DNA of 64,000 nucleotides from Arthrobacter sp. fls2-241-R2A-200 (GCF_030209745.1 NZ_JARVRJ010000004.1:62001-126000); one strand, 5' to 3'; shown: positions 33,852 to 42,688, numbered from the stretch's first letter. Translations and numbers: made by a program. The notes: generated by a model not told the origin, from the letters alone.

Positions 33852-34088
33852 TCAGTCGATCGGGTTGTGTGGAGAGCGGCGGCGCGGGGCGTCCATCCGA
33901 CTGGAGGCCTCAGCCACGAGCCGCCGCTTCTCCTCCGGGTCGGCACTGATCTGCGAGCGGACGATCAGGTTGGTGATCCGCTGTTCGCGGGCGACATCGG
34001 CCAGCGCGGTGCTCGCCCTGCCTTGTTGCTTGGCGAGGTCGGTCACCGCCCGGGCGAGCTCGGTGATGGCCCTGGCGATTGTGCGCAT
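33852..34088 (-). CDS. small helical protein, 78 aa
   Basis: Unrecognised. Helical throughout, with a heptad-like first half (ITELARAVTDLAKQQGRASTALADV) and a basic C-terminus. Start 34088 follows the primase stop by seven bases with an AGGA site. Possibly a replication accessory given its place between primase and polymerase. Confidence 0.55.
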   Translation of the reverse strand: MRTIARAITELARAVTDLAKQQGRASTALADVAREQRITNLIVRSQISADPEEKRRLVAEASSRMDAPRRRSPHNPID

Positions 34089-34095
34089 GGTCGGA

Positions 34096-35937
34096 TCAGT
34101 CCTCTCCTGTGGTGTCCTCGTCGTCGGCGTCCACCTGGGCGGCGGGACCGGTGTGCCGGAGCAGGCCGCGGTAGTTGGCCTGAAGGACCGGCTGCGACTT
34201 CTTTTTCGGGTCCGAGCCGCTGTAGTGCGGGTTCATCCACTTCTTCAGCTCGTACTCGGCGATGGTCGTCTCGGGGGTGGCCATCATCTGGCCGGGGCGG
34301 ATCTTCTTGTTCTTGTCCGGGCAGTGCCACAGCGGGTCAGGCCGCACGATCGCAACCAGGTCCGTGATGAACTGCTTGTTGCTCACCGGCGACCCCGAGG
34401 GCGAGACGTCTGCGAACCAGGCCTTGTAGAGGTCATAGGTGAAGGTGAAAGGCACCAGGTCCCACACCAGCCGCTCGCGGAACTCTTCCCAGAAGGCGCG
34501 CACGGGGTCGTTGGCCTCCTTGTACTCGGCCAGGACGTCCTTGGTCGCCACCGGCTCGGAGAGCTGGTAGTAGTTGCCCGGGTCGGCTGCGCCGGCGCGG
34601 TTGAGCACGTACCAGAGGGCGTACTCCAGGACCTCGCGGCGCTGGAGGTAATCGTCCTTGATGTACTTGCGCTCCATGCCGGTGAAGCTCTTGTTGAACG
34701 GTACGAACAGCTGCCGGCGGTAGAAGCTTTCGGACTTGTCCTTCACGCGCGGGAACTCGTTGAGGCACTGGACCATGAAGCCGAAGAACTGGTAGGCGAT
34801 CGGCATCCGGTACTTCCGGTTGATCTGGATGACGTCGTTGGTGACGATCGCCTTCAGGTTGGCCGCTTTGTCGATGAAGGTGCCCACGTCGTTCTCGTCG
34901 ACGATGATCGCGTTGGCGCGCACGAGCGGCTCGAGCGCGAAGTCCTTGCCGAAGTCGCTCAGCGGGATCGAGGTGTGCGAGCGTGGCCCGCACAGGTTGC
35001 GCATGAGCGAGCACAGCGTGCCCTTGCCGTTGTTGCCCTGTTCTGAATAGAACCAGGCAGTCTTGCCCCAGCTGACGTGCGGCCGGATGATCGCGCCGAT
35101 GACCTCCCAGAGCAGCTCGGGGATACCCTCCTCGTCGGAGAGCTCGTGGATCCAGGACTCGATGTCCCAGACCGAGCCGTCGACAGGGTGGACGATCACC
35201 GGGTTGTCCGGGTCTTCGACGTAGTCGATGTGGCACTTGGCCAGGAACACCAGTGCCGGGTCGAAGGGTACGAGCGACTTGGGTTCGAAGTGGAAGGCCT
35301 TGCCGCCCTCATGGATGTCCCGGGCCTCGCGGCCGTAGTGGAACACGCCGTTGTTCACGGCGATGAGGTCTCTGTGGCTGCACTGGTGCCGGCGCGGGCT
35401 GTCCTCGCGGAGTACTGCCAGGACCTCGGCGAACTCCTTGAGTGTCAGCTGCGTGTTGTAACGGCGTGCCGTGGTGCGGATGTCGTCCTCGCTGGTGGTG
35501 TACGTGCCGCGGCCCGGGCCGGTGGCCTGGTACATCGCCAGCAGGTCGTACTCGCGGTCAGTGTCCTTGGCGCTGGGGGCGATGCGGATCACGTGGTGCA
35601 GGCTCAACAGGATTTGCGCCACTTGCCAGTAGGTCAGGTGCCGGGCCAGGGGCAGCTTCTCGGCAGCCACCTTGGTCTTGCTGTTCTCGGCCTTGGAGAC
35701 GCCGTTCACGATCGCGAGCAGCTGCTTCTCGAGCAGGCGCGGTGCCGGCGGGTCCGACGGGTCGATCAGCTGGAGGTAGACCTCGGTCGCGCGCGTGACT
35801 ATTTCGTTTTGCGGGGCGATGTCGCCGCCGTCGGCGAAGTACGTCATGACCTCGGTGAAGGCGTCGGCGACAGGGTTGGTCGAGGGGGTGTCGAAGTCCT
35901 CGTCGAAGACGGGCGTTGGGTCGTCAGGAGTCGTCAT
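34096..35937 (-). CDS. D5-like primase-helicase (SF3)
   Basis: 613 aa. A D5_N-like region precedes an SF3 helicase core: Walker A SEQGNNGKGT near 300, a Walker B-like IIVDEND, and a C motif region VQCLNEFP; the C-terminal 150 residues are a winged-helix-like tail. The family unwinds DNA at phage and plasmid origins, often fused to a primase. No full AEP or TOPRIM domain is clear in the first 200 residues, so priming may come from the AEP-like protein at 7.4 kb. Start: ATG at 35937 with GAAAGAC six bases upstream; a GTG at 36024 is possible. It lies directly beside the iteron-like array. Confident on the helicase. Confidence 0.88.
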   Translation of the reverse strand: MTTPDDPTPVFDEDFDTPSTNPVADAFTEVMTYFADGGDIAPQNEIVTRATEVYLQLIDPSDPPAPRLLEKQLLAIVNGVSKAENSKTKVAAEKLPLARHLTYWQVAQILLSLHHVIRIAPSAKDTDREYDLLAMYQATGPGRGTYTTSEDDIRTTARRYNTQLTLKEFAEVLAVLREDSPRRHQCSHRDLIAVNNGVFHYGREARDIHEGGKAFHFEPKSLVPFDPALVFLAKCHIDYVEDPDNPVIVHPVDGSVWDIESWIHELSDEEGIPELLWEVIGAIIRPHVSWGKTAWFYSEQGNNGKGTLCSLMRNLCGPRSHTSIPLSDFGKDFALEPLVRANAIIVDENDVGTFIDKAANLKAIVTNDVIQINRKYRMPIAYQFFGFMVQCLNEFPRVKDKSESFYRRQLFVPFNKSFTGMERKYIKDDYLQRREVLEYALWYVLNRAGAADPGNYYQLSEPVATKDVLAEYKEANDPVRAFWEEFRERLVWDLVPFTFTYDLYKAWFADVSPSGSPVSNKQFITDLVAIVRPDPLWHCPDKNKKIRPGQMMATPETTIAEYELKKWMNPHYSGSDPKKKSQPVLQANYRGLLRHTGPAAQVDADDEDTTGED

Positions 35938-36038
35938 GCTGCTGTCTTTCTCGATCGCGTCGAGTACCTGCCGGCAGTGAGTGGGAAGCCGATTGGTCTC
36001 GTAATCGAATAGGAACGTGCTCACGACTCTATGCCATC

Positions 36039-36047
36039 CGAATGGTC
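36039..36047. promoter_or_regulatory. CGAATGGTC motif in the primase promoter
   Basis: On the minus strand TTGCGA is followed by GACCATTCGGATGG and then CATAGAGT, a plausible -35/-10 pair with the motif in the spacer. Another member of the GACCATTCGA family. Confidence 0.5.
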
Positions 36048-36176
36048 TTTCGCAACGAGTCGACTGATAGCCGACTCATGGTCCGGCAGAGGTCCCGGGT
36101 GGGGCTCGGAGGGGTCGCGCGCGAGACCCGGAGGCCACGACGACACGACGAGAGCGTGCGGTCTGGAATGAGAAAC

Positions 36177-36211
36177 AGCGGCTCCGGGGGCGTATGCCCC
36201 ACGGAGCCGCT
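36177..36211. repeat. orphan hairpin beside the iteron array
   Basis: AGCGGCTCCG pairs with CGGAGCCGCT and encloses GGGGC-GTAT-GCCCC. No gene ends nearby, so it may terminate a short RNA running rightward from the primase promoter region, or mark the origin. Confidence 0.5.
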
Positions 36212-36365
36212 GGCTTCTCGTGCTCGAGCACTCCCCCGCGGGCGGCGTGAGCCGCCCGACCCCCTGGTCGGGGTTCGGGGAGTTCTTCCGACCGGCCGGC
36301 CGGGAACCTCCAGAGCTGGGATCCGGCTGCAGCAGCGAGCCGGTATACCCCCTATGGGTATCGGA

Positions 36366-36792
36366 AGGTGTACCACTTGACGTGGTACACCTGTTTCCCC
36401 TGGTCAGTCGGGGATTTCAGGACTTCTCCAAACGGGGTGTACCACATGGAGATTTGCACGTGGTACAGGCGTTTGCCCTGGTGAGACGGGCTTTATATAC
36501 CCCCTGTACCACTTGTACCACTAAATAAAGACTAGATATACGCGCATGGGGATAAGAGCTCTTACTGGCTGGATGACCGATCGGAGGCGTCCTTCGCGCA
36601 CATATGTAAACGCTCGGAATCTGGTGGTACTCGTGGTACACCTGCCGAAAACGCTGATCTACCAAGGCAAAACGGCGTACCACGTCCGCTCGGGCACGTG
36701 GTACAGACTCCCTCGGCCGCGGTCGCCTGACCCGCCGTTTGAGCAGGCCAGCACTGGGATCGGGAGGTGTACCACGACACGTGGTACACCTC
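36366..36792. repeat. mirror-symmetric array of twelve GTACCAC heptamers
   Basis: Heptamers occur as two inverted pairs with 5-base spacers at the ends (36370/36382 and 36769/36781), two inverted pairs with 14-base spacers inside them (36439/36460 and 36677/36698), and two direct pairs at 9-base pitch in the centre (36506/36515 as GTACCAC; 36624/36633 as GTGGTAC). The order IR5-IR14-DR9 is therefore mirrored as DR9-IR14-IR5. The outermost pairs extend to AGGTGTACCAC and GAGGTGTACCAC. The centre is AT-rich. Its place beside the primase-helicase gene suggests a replication origin; a centromere or operator array is the alternative. Confidence 0.75.
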
Positions 36793-37042
36793 GGCGCTGC
36801 GTCCTCCCGTGCAGCGGAGCATCAGGCCCTGACGGCCCTGACGGGAGCGACCGCGATGGGTCCGGCGTCCTGGTCGACCGGGCTTCCGAGTGATTCCGAG
36901 TGATTCCGAGACAGACCTTCGAATGGCCGCCGGAATGGGATGCCAACTGCATTGCACATGATGAATCGACACTGATAGAGTGGGCATTGGTGTTAGGGCC
37001 AGGAACCGTCACCAGGCGTTGTTGTCACAGGAACGTGAAAAC

Positions 37043-37092
37043 AGAAAGGCCGGAGAAGCATCCCCGTGGGAAGGGAGCTCTCCGGCCTTTCT
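37043..37092 (-). terminator. hairpin terminator after the 136-aa gene
   Basis: A perfect 14-bp stem, AGAAAGGCCGGAGA / TCTCCGGCCTTTCT, with a 22-base loop; it faces the array and would stop minus-strand transcription from 37134. Confidence 0.65.
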
Positions 37093-37133
37093 GCGCGCTC
37101 ACGCTGGTGCGAGGCCCAGGGTGCGCCGGCCGC

Positions 37134-37544
37134 CTAGAAGGCGGCCGCGCTGCGGCCTCGCCGGTATCCCGCATTGGGGGACTCGGGTATGTGGGCACGG
37201 ACCCGGTGGCCGTCCTCGACGGCGTACAGGATCTCGTAGGTGATGGAGACGTTGCGGTTGCAGGGCATCACACCCTGCCTCCGGCGCATCTCGAGCTTGC
37301 GGAAGCCAGCGACGGACTCGGCGCGTTCGAAGAAGCGGGCGAGCATCTCGCGGGCGCGTTCGCGCGCCTGCTCCGCCGTGCCGCCGCTGGTGCTCATGGT
37401 GAAGAAGTGCATGGACCCTCGATCGAAGGTCGGCCTCTCACCGGTGTCTAAGTCGCTGGCGAACCGCGCGCGGCGCACTTCGCTGCCGCTGGGGCGCACG
37501 AGCCGGCCTTGCGCGTCATACGCGCACTTGTTGACGACGGCCAT
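37134..37544 (-). CDS. hypothetical protein, 136 aa
   Basis: Unrecognised basic protein. Central helix EQARERAREMLARFFERAES, then strands with CNRNVSITYEILYAVEDGHRVRAHI. The start at 37544 has a strong AGGAGGTGGATC site. It is isolated by terminators on both sides and reads towards the putative origin. Possibly an origin-region regulator, but no HTH is evident. Confidence 0.6.
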   Translation of the reverse strand: MAVVNKCAYDAQGRLVRPSGSEVRRARFASDLDTGERPTFDRGSMHFFTMSTSGGTAEQARERAREMLARFFERAESVAGFRKLEMRRRQGVMPCNRNVSITYEILYAVEDGHRVRAHIPESPNAGYRRGRSAAAF

Positions 37545-37633
37545 GGTGGATCCACCTCCTCTCAGGTCTGGCTGACGAAAATCCTTCAGCCAATCCCCCG
37601 GTGACCGGATCACCCCGGTCACCCGAGAGCAGG

Positions 37634-37680
37634 CCCTCCGGAGCGACCGTCGGCCCACGGCCGAAAGGTCGCCCGGAGGG
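37634..37680 (-). terminator. hairpin terminator after the CPBP gene
   Basis: CCCTCCGG and GCGACC pair with GGTCGC and CCGGAGGG, 14 bp with one bulge; it follows the stop at 37715. Confidence 0.7.
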
Positions 37681-37714
37681 CACCAGCGTCAGTCCTGCAC
37701 GTTGAGCCCGGCCG

Positions 37715-38539
37715 CTATGCGGCCTGTGGCTCGCTTTCCCTGCATTCTTCCCCGCCGGCCTCCCTGTCGTCTTGTGCAGGCCCGCACGCGGGTGCCGCCA
37801 TGCGGTACACCGCCAGGGCGCACGCGAGGAACGCCGCGGTCATCAGCAGCGCTGAGACGGGGTTCGCCAGTGCGCCCAGCAGCTGGGCGGGGACAAGGAC
37901 GGCCGCGAGGTTGAAGGCCAGGTGGAGCAGCACGCACGGCCACAGGACGCGGGTGCGTTCGTAGACCAGCGCCAGCAGCACCGCCAGGGGCAGCGTGGCA
38001 GCAAACTGGACGACGTTGGCGTGCAGCAGGCTGAAGCCCGCGGCGGTGACGAGCACCGCCGCGACGATGCCGACCCTGCGCCGCAGCAGCGGGTAGAGCA
38101 GGCCGCGGAAAAGCATCTCCTCGGCCACCGGCGCTGCCACCAGTGCGAGCAGGAGGGCCACGACGGGACCGGCGTCTGTCTTGGCTCGGGTCGATTCATC
38201 GAATCCCGCCGAGCCGCTAAGGGTATAGAGCCACAAGGCCAGGGACTGGCCGGCGAAGAACGCCAGAGCCAGGCACCCAAGCACCGTTCGGGTAAAGCGC
38301 GGTGTTCCGGACATCGGTCGGACCGTTGGCGCGTTGGCGAACCACCGGGGCCGGAAGAGCCTGGCAGCGCTGACGAGCAGCGCCACCAGGCCTCCGAGCA
38401 CCGCCGTACCCAGGACGGGCTCGCCGACCTCGGAAACTACGGCAAGGCCAAGTCCCAGGTAGGCGGCGAGCACGCCGAGGGGCACGAGGACACACCACGC
38501 GATGGAGACGAGCCGGGACTTGATGGGTGGAGCGGGCAT
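37715..38539 (-). CDS. CPBP (CAAX-type) intramembrane protease
   Basis: 274 aa with seven or eight membrane helices. CPBP motifs are present: EE-x3-R at 140-145 (AEEMLFR), a Phe-x3-His equivalent in FSLLH, and a late His-x3-Asn (HLAFN). These membrane proteases cut substrates near the bilayer; bacterial ones process peptides, give bacteriocin immunity or act in signalling. No bacteriocin gene is nearby. The start has GGAGG nine bases before the ATG at 38539. It follows the recJ-like gene by 19 bases, so the two may be co-transcribed. Confident. Confidence 0.87.
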   Translation of the reverse strand: MPAPPIKSRLVSIAWCVLVPLGVLAAYLGLGLAVVSEVGEPVLGTAVLGGLVALLVSAARLFRPRWFANAPTVRPMSGTPRFTRTVLGCLALAFFAGQSLALWLYTLSGSAGFDESTRAKTDAGPVVALLLALVAAPVAEEMLFRGLLYPLLRRRVGIVAAVLVTAAGFSLLHANVVQFAATLPLAVLLALVYERTRVLWPCVLLHLAFNLAAVLVPAQLLGALANPVSALLMTAAFLACALAVYRMAAPACGPAQDDREAGGEECRESEPQAA

Positions 38540-38558
38540 CCCCGCCTCCTTTCCGTGG

Positions 38559-40484
38559 TCAGACAGACGCAGGGATCTGCTCTTCGATGACGGCCTGGAC
38601 GCGGGTCTCGCCGCGGAAGGTGTTCAGCTGCAGCTTCGCGATGAAACGCAGCGTTCCGACCTCGGTGCGGCTGGCCGACCGCGTCAGAGCCGAAATCTCC
38701 GGCTCCTTCTCCTCGGCGACGTTCCACCACAGGCAGGACAGCCCGGACCTGGTGACCAGCCGCAGGTGCTTCTTGCACAGGCGGCACACGCGGTAGCCGC
38801 GGGCGTTGGTCATCAGGTTGGCGTCGGTGCGCTCATGGCCGCAGTCAGTATCGGAACCGATCCGGTCCACCCGCAGCCCGAGTGGCTCGACAGCGATTTC
38901 GACCACCGGCTCGACGAAGCCGTGGCCGAAGGGCCGCAGCGCTTCCACACGCCGGACGAAGCCGACCAGAGGCTCCAGGTCGTCCAGGCCAGCATCGCAG
39001 TCCCGGTCCGGGCCCAGGACCAGGTCGGCACGGCGCTCATCCTGGACGACAGCCAGCAGGGCAACCTGCGTGGCCTCCCGCAATGCTTCGACCAGACCGT
39101 CGAGCAGTTCCGCCCGGTCGACCTTGACGCCGCAGGCCTGCTGGTGGCCGATGGCGCGCATGCCGTCCTGGTGCTCGAGTGTGTCGATGATGCCGAACCA
39201 CGACGGTGCCCGGCCGGAGCCCCCGACGTAGTCATCCGGCCCGGCGGGACGGTTGAGCACGACGACCGGGTGGCCGTGGCGCTCCATCAGCCGGTTGGCG
39301 AGCAGACCGTACATGCCCGGGTAGGCCTCGGAGAAGTAGACCCAAGGGGCCAGCGGCTGATCACCCTCCTCGAGCTCCTGGGTGTGGACCTCGACAAGCT
39401 CCTTGCGGCTCTCGTTGGTCGCGATGACCTGGTGTGCCGCCTCGAGCATCAAGTCCTGGTCAGGCGCGGTGAACACGCCGAAGCACGGTGCGAGCGGGTC
39501 GCCCGTGCGGCGCGGGGAGTTCATCGCCGGCGCGAGGTAGAACCCGTAGAAGCCCTCGTCGATGCTGTCGATGTCGCGGACCTTGCCTGCCTGGCCGAAG
39601 GCCTTCAGCAGGACCGCGAAGCCCTCGAAGGCCCGGACGAAGGCCGGGTGGTGCGGGTCGACGCGCAGCAGCTGCATCAGCGTCGACCGCCCGACGTCGA
39701 TCGCCTCGGGGTCCGGGTCGAAGCCCCAGGGGGTCGGGACCGTGCGCGGCGCGGGCGCGTACAGCAGCCGTGCGATGGACAGCGAGTCGCGCACCAGCTG
39801 CCGGTTCTCGTACAGCACGGGCATGACGTCGGAGACGGTGCCCAGGCCGGCGAACAGGCGCAGCAGGCGGATCTCCCAGAGCTTCTCCGGCCGGTGGACG
39901 CGGGCATAGGCCTCCAACACCTGGTAGAGCACGTGCGCGCCGCAGATGCCGGTGTTGGCGTAGGTCTCGTCCATCCGACAGGGGTCGACGGTGACGTCGG
40001 CGCTCGAACCGGGTTCGAGCTCCTCGTGGTGGTCGGTGACCAGGGTCTTCCATCCCAGAGCCCGGGCGGCGGCGATCCCGCGGTGGGAGTTCACTCCCCC
40101 GTCGCAGGTCAGCAGGACCTTGGTGTCCGGCCACGTCGCTGCGATCTCTGCGATGTCCTCGGGCGTGAGGTCGTGGCCGCGGCGGTAGTCGGGCACGTGC
40201 AGCTCGACGTCGAAGCCGAGCTCTGACAGTCCGGCGTAGCCGAGCACACCGGAGGAGATCCCGTCCATGTCGAAGTCAGGGGCGATGGTGACCTTGTGGC
40301 CGGCGGCCCGGGCGTCTTCCAGGGCCTCGACCATCTCGGCCAGGCCCAGGAGCTCGTCGTGTTCAGCTGATTCGATCTCGCGGAGGTACTCGTCGGTCCA
40401 GCCGCGGCGCTGGCACATCAGGGCGAACAGGTCGACGCCGTCGTCCGTCAGTGGATGGTCGTCGACGGTCTGGAGAATGGTCAT
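38559..40484 (-). CDS. RecJ-like DHH single-strand exonuclease
   Basis: 641 aa. Motif I DFDMDG at 70-75, DGG near 128-130 and DHH at 151-153 match the RecJ/DHH phosphoesterase core; DHHA1-like GGSGRAP follows. The C-terminal region includes a Cys cluster (CRLCKKHLRL..GLSC) not usual in RecJ, and lacks a clear standard OB fold. It probably degrades 5' single strands in recombination or replication repair. The ATG at 40484 is chosen for its GAGAGG site; a TCGAATGGTC motif lies 23 bases upstream. Confident on family. Confidence 0.88.
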   Translation of the reverse strand: MTILQTVDDHPLTDDGVDLFALMCQRRGWTDEYLREIESAEHDELLGLAEMVEALEDARAAGHKVTIAPDFDMDGISSGVLGYAGLSELGFDVELHVPDYRRGHDLTPEDIAEIAATWPDTKVLLTCDGGVNSHRGIAAARALGWKTLVTDHHEELEPGSSADVTVDPCRMDETYANTGICGAHVLYQVLEAYARVHRPEKLWEIRLLRLFAGLGTVSDVMPVLYENRQLVRDSLSIARLLYAPAPRTVPTPWGFDPDPEAIDVGRSTLMQLLRVDPHHPAFVRAFEGFAVLLKAFGQAGKVRDIDSIDEGFYGFYLAPAMNSPRRTGDPLAPCFGVFTAPDQDLMLEAAHQVIATNESRKELVEVHTQELEEGDQPLAPWVYFSEAYPGMYGLLANRLMERHGHPVVVLNRPAGPDDYVGGSGRAPSWFGIIDTLEHQDGMRAIGHQQACGVKVDRAELLDGLVEALREATQVALLAVVQDERRADLVLGPDRDCDAGLDDLEPLVGFVRRVEALRPFGHGFVEPVVEIAVEPLGLRVDRIGSDTDCGHERTDANLMTNARGYRVCRLCKKHLRLVTRSGLSCLWWNVAEEKEPEISALTRSASRTEVGTLRFIAKLQLNTFRGETRVQAVIEEQIPASV

Positions 40485-40506
40485 GGCGGGGGGCCTCTCG
40501 ATCGTG

Positions 40507-40516
40507 TCGAATGGTC
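40507..40516. promoter_or_regulatory. TCGAATGGTC motif before the recJ-like gene
   Basis: An exact member of the GACCATTCGA family, just upstream of the recJ-like start in an AT-richer intergenic region shared with the divergent lsr2 gene. Confidence 0.5.
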
Positions 40517-40691
40517 GGTTTACAGGGGTGGGGAAAGGCACCCGCTGGCAGTGTGATTTTAGCAGTGTGTCAGGTGGATTATGCTGGAATAGCAGCGTTT
40601 TCGGCCTATGATGAAGGCATTCGAAAGATCTGTCGTTCTGGCGTGCCCAAAGACTTCTCTAAGGTGGTTCGGATCGTCTACCATTCAAGAC

Positions 40692-41027
40692 ATGGCTATT
40701 CGAAATATTGTGGAGTCGGACATCAGTGGCAAGCCGGATGCTGCCACAGTCACCTTCGGACTGGGCGACACCTGGTTCGAGATAGACCTGACCGACGAAG
40801 AGCGCAAAGAGCTTGAGAAGAATCTCAAGGAATACATCAGTAAGGGTCGAAAGGCCACTAAGAAGGGCGAGAAGAAGCGACTCGTGCCCGAGACGACGCC
40901 CGAGGAACGCGAGGAGATCCGTAAGTGGGCGCGCGAGAACGGTCATGAAGTGCCCGAGTTCGGTCGCATTCCGAAAGCTGTCATGAAGGCCCACGATGAG
41001 GCACACGGCATCGAGCGGACTCTCTAG
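40692..41027 (+). CDS. lsr2: Lsr2-type nucleoid-associated protein
   Basis: 111 aa. N-terminal dimerisation strands (ATVTFGLGDTWFEIDLTDEERKELEKNLKEYI) and a C-terminal DNA-binding domain (EREEIRKWARENGHEVPEFGRIPKAV) match Lsr2, with the linker Lys-rich. Lsr2 binds AT-rich DNA and silences foreign genes, much like H-NS; plasmid copies can act as stealth factors. Local GC is lower than around it. The ATG at 40692 is preferred by homology of the N-terminus; an upstream in-frame ATG at 40608 would add 28 unlikely residues. Followed by a 12-bp terminator. Confident. Confidence 0.9.
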   Translation: MAIRNIVESDISGKPDAATVTFGLGDTWFEIDLTDEERKELEKNLKEYISKGRKATKKGEKKRLVPETTPEEREEIRKWARENGHEVPEFGRIPKAVMKAHDEAHGIERTL

Positions 41028-41096
41028 CCCACCCTTTCCGCAGTCTTTCGGGCCATACCGGAGAGATTTCCGGCCACCTATTCGAATCAAGGATCA

Positions 41097-41126
41097 ACAG
41101 CCCTGCAGCACCAGCTGCAGGGCTGT
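41097..41126 (+). terminator. terminator of lsr2
   Basis: ACAGCCCTGCAG / CTGCAGGGCTGT, a 12-bp stem with a 6-base loop, followed by TGTC. It lies between convergent genes, so it may work in both directions. Confidence 0.75.
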
Positions 41127-41150
41127 TGTCATGTCCGGGGTGTGCACTTG

Positions 41151-41639
41151 TCAGAACGGAGGCAGGCGCGGGTGGATGATGTCTTCGACCTCGATGCTTG
41201 CAGCCAGGGCGCGGGAACGGGCGTGCACGGTGCCATGTGAGAAGTGCCCTGGCGTTCCGGGCATCAGCTGCTGCTGGCCGGTGCGTTGGTCGCACTGGCT
41301 GCAAAGGTCCAGGAAGGCGGCGACACGGACCTGCGCTCCCCCGGCGCGCATGGCGACGAGGGCATCGACCATCCGTTGGTTCCGGGTGAAGCCCGCCGCC
41401 TTGGGCTCAGCGCTCCAGTCGCCCGGGAACTCAATTACTTCGAAGCCGGCAGCCCGCCACAGCCGCTCGGCCATGGCGTCAGCACCCTTGGGACAGTGCC
41501 CTGAGAGGAGCACGGGTCGGGCGACCGCAGACGGTCCCCAGGCTCTCCAGGCCTCGTTCAAAGCCGCCTTCATGGCCTCCGCGGCGTCCCAGGTCCGGGA
41601 ACCGGTCACGAGCAGCGCATGGCTGAATCCACTGGTCAT
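41151..41639 (-). CDS. SLOG-family protein (YspA/DUF2493-like)
   Basis: 162 aa. A Rossmann-like SLOG core: LLVTGSRTWDAAEAM at the N-terminus, LLSGHCPKGADAMAERLW, then an FEVIEFPGDW strand. SLOG proteins bind nucleotide-derived ligands, and the YspA/DUF2493 branch is common in actinophages, where the role is unknown. The C-terminal third is unusual, with CSQCDQRTGQQ. It overlaps the 34-aa gene by four bases. A nucleotide-sensing or nucleotide-processing role is likely. Confidence 0.8.
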   Translation of the reverse strand: MTSGFSHALLVTGSRTWDAAEAMKAALNEAWRAWGPSAVARPVLLSGHCPKGADAMAERLWRAAGFEVIEFPGDWSAEPKAAGFTRNQRMVDALVAMRAGGAQVRVAAFLDLCSQCDQRTGQQQLMPGTPGHFSHGTVHARSRALAASIEVEDIIHPRLPPF

Positions 41640-41740
41640 CGCGATGCCTCCCGGCTGGTCATCTTGGTCATCGGCATAGATCCCGCCGGGGCCGCCGCGG
41701 TGGCAGTCCGGATTGTGATACTCGTCTGTCGCTGCATCAT
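41636..41740 (-). CDS. very small protein, 34 aa
   Basis: A short frame (MMQRQTSITIRTAT..) from tandem ATGs at 41740/41737 with AGAGGA upstream. Its stop overlaps the SLOG start (ATGA), as for many genes here. It may exist mainly to couple translation. Confidence 0.4.
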   Translation of the reverse strand: MMQRQTSITIRTATAAAPAGSMPMTKMTSREASR

Positions 41741-41807
41741 TCGCGTCCTCTTTCGCCGCAATGTTTTCCGGAATGATTCCCGGTGTTTCTTCTCAGTCGG
41801 CTGGTCA

Positions 41808-42140
41808 CTACGCGGCAGCTGCCGACGCCTGGGCACTGTTGACCCTGGCAGCGCCGCGTTCGTAATGGATTGCCACCCGGACCTTCCGGTCCTCGCTGAG
41901 CGGTGCGACGTGAAGGGTGTATCCACCGTCCTTGTCGCGCTGGAGGTAGGCGACGCCGACCGTGCCGCTCTCTTCATCGTCGAAGTCGACCTTGCCAAAG
42001 CTCTCCGCCGGAGTCGCCTCAGTGACTCGCTCTCCGTGGGGGATCCACGGCCCGGCCTCGCACCTGGCTCCGGTGTCGTAGGGCGAGAGCTGCGGCTGTG
42101 GCCGGCGTGCGGACCTGGATGCCTTCCGGGCGTGTGTCAT
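41808..42140 (-). CDS. hypothetical protein, 110 aa
   Basis: Unrecognised. Basic disordered first 35 residues, then a compact strand-rich part (FGKVDFDDEESGTVGVAYLQRD..GYTLHVAPL). Start at 42140. It heads the small operon ending with the SLOG gene. Confidence 0.6.
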   Translation of the reverse strand: MTHARKASRSARRPQPQLSPYDTGARCEAGPWIPHGERVTEATPAESFGKVDFDDEESGTVGVAYLQRDKDGGYTLHVAPLSEDRKVRVAIHYERGAARVNSAQASAAAA

Positions 42141-42688
42141 GACGATGCCTCTTCTGTTTCTCGGGATGTAGGTGTCGGGCATCGAGTGCAGGTCCCGCCA
42201 GGGGTCCGCGGAGACTCGATGTACGGTCCAGCTCCCGTGCCAGCTCCGCTGGCCTGACGGCCTTCTGGTGAACCGTGTCGGGAACTGCTCCGACTGGGCC
42301 GCGCAGCGGGCCGGCCGACGGGCCGTCCTCCTCGGACAAACCTGGTGCGCAGCGCCAGGTGATCCACCGCCTGGCTGCACCCTTTGCTGCGTCGTCCACC
42401 TGTGGATAAATGCGGCGGGGCAGGCGGGGGCGTCCTCCACTCAAGCGCAGCGCTGGGCATAGCCGGAGGGAGCGCAGCGACTGACGGACCGGCGAGCGAA
42501 GCGAGCGGTGGAACCTGTCGGCTATGCCGACCAACAGCGTCTCGAAGCGCAGCGAGAGACCGAAGCGAAGCGGAGGGTCCGCAGGACCGCTGTTGCCAGG
42601 TTCCCTTATGCCCTTTTCCTCTCTTGCCGCCATTTCGCCATTCCACGGCTGGAGCGTTAGCGGAAGCCTGGAATATCAGGGGAAACGC

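Larger units (their letters stand above)
36048..37042. other. 1-kb non-coding region with iteron array, likely origin
   Basis: No frame here looks like a gene. From left to right: a strong orphan hairpin (36177-36211), further small G/C palindromes, the twelve-heptamer array (36370-36787) around an AT-rich pocket (TAAATAAAGACTAGATATAC near 36523-36542), and a short AT-richer stretch near 36900-37000 with a CGAATGG motif. Confidence 0.6.

Noticed and set aside
36366..36792. The heptamer array as a CRISPR array
   Set aside because: Repeats are only 7-12 bases, in both orientations with 2-14 base spacers; no repeat-spacer periodicity and no cas genes.
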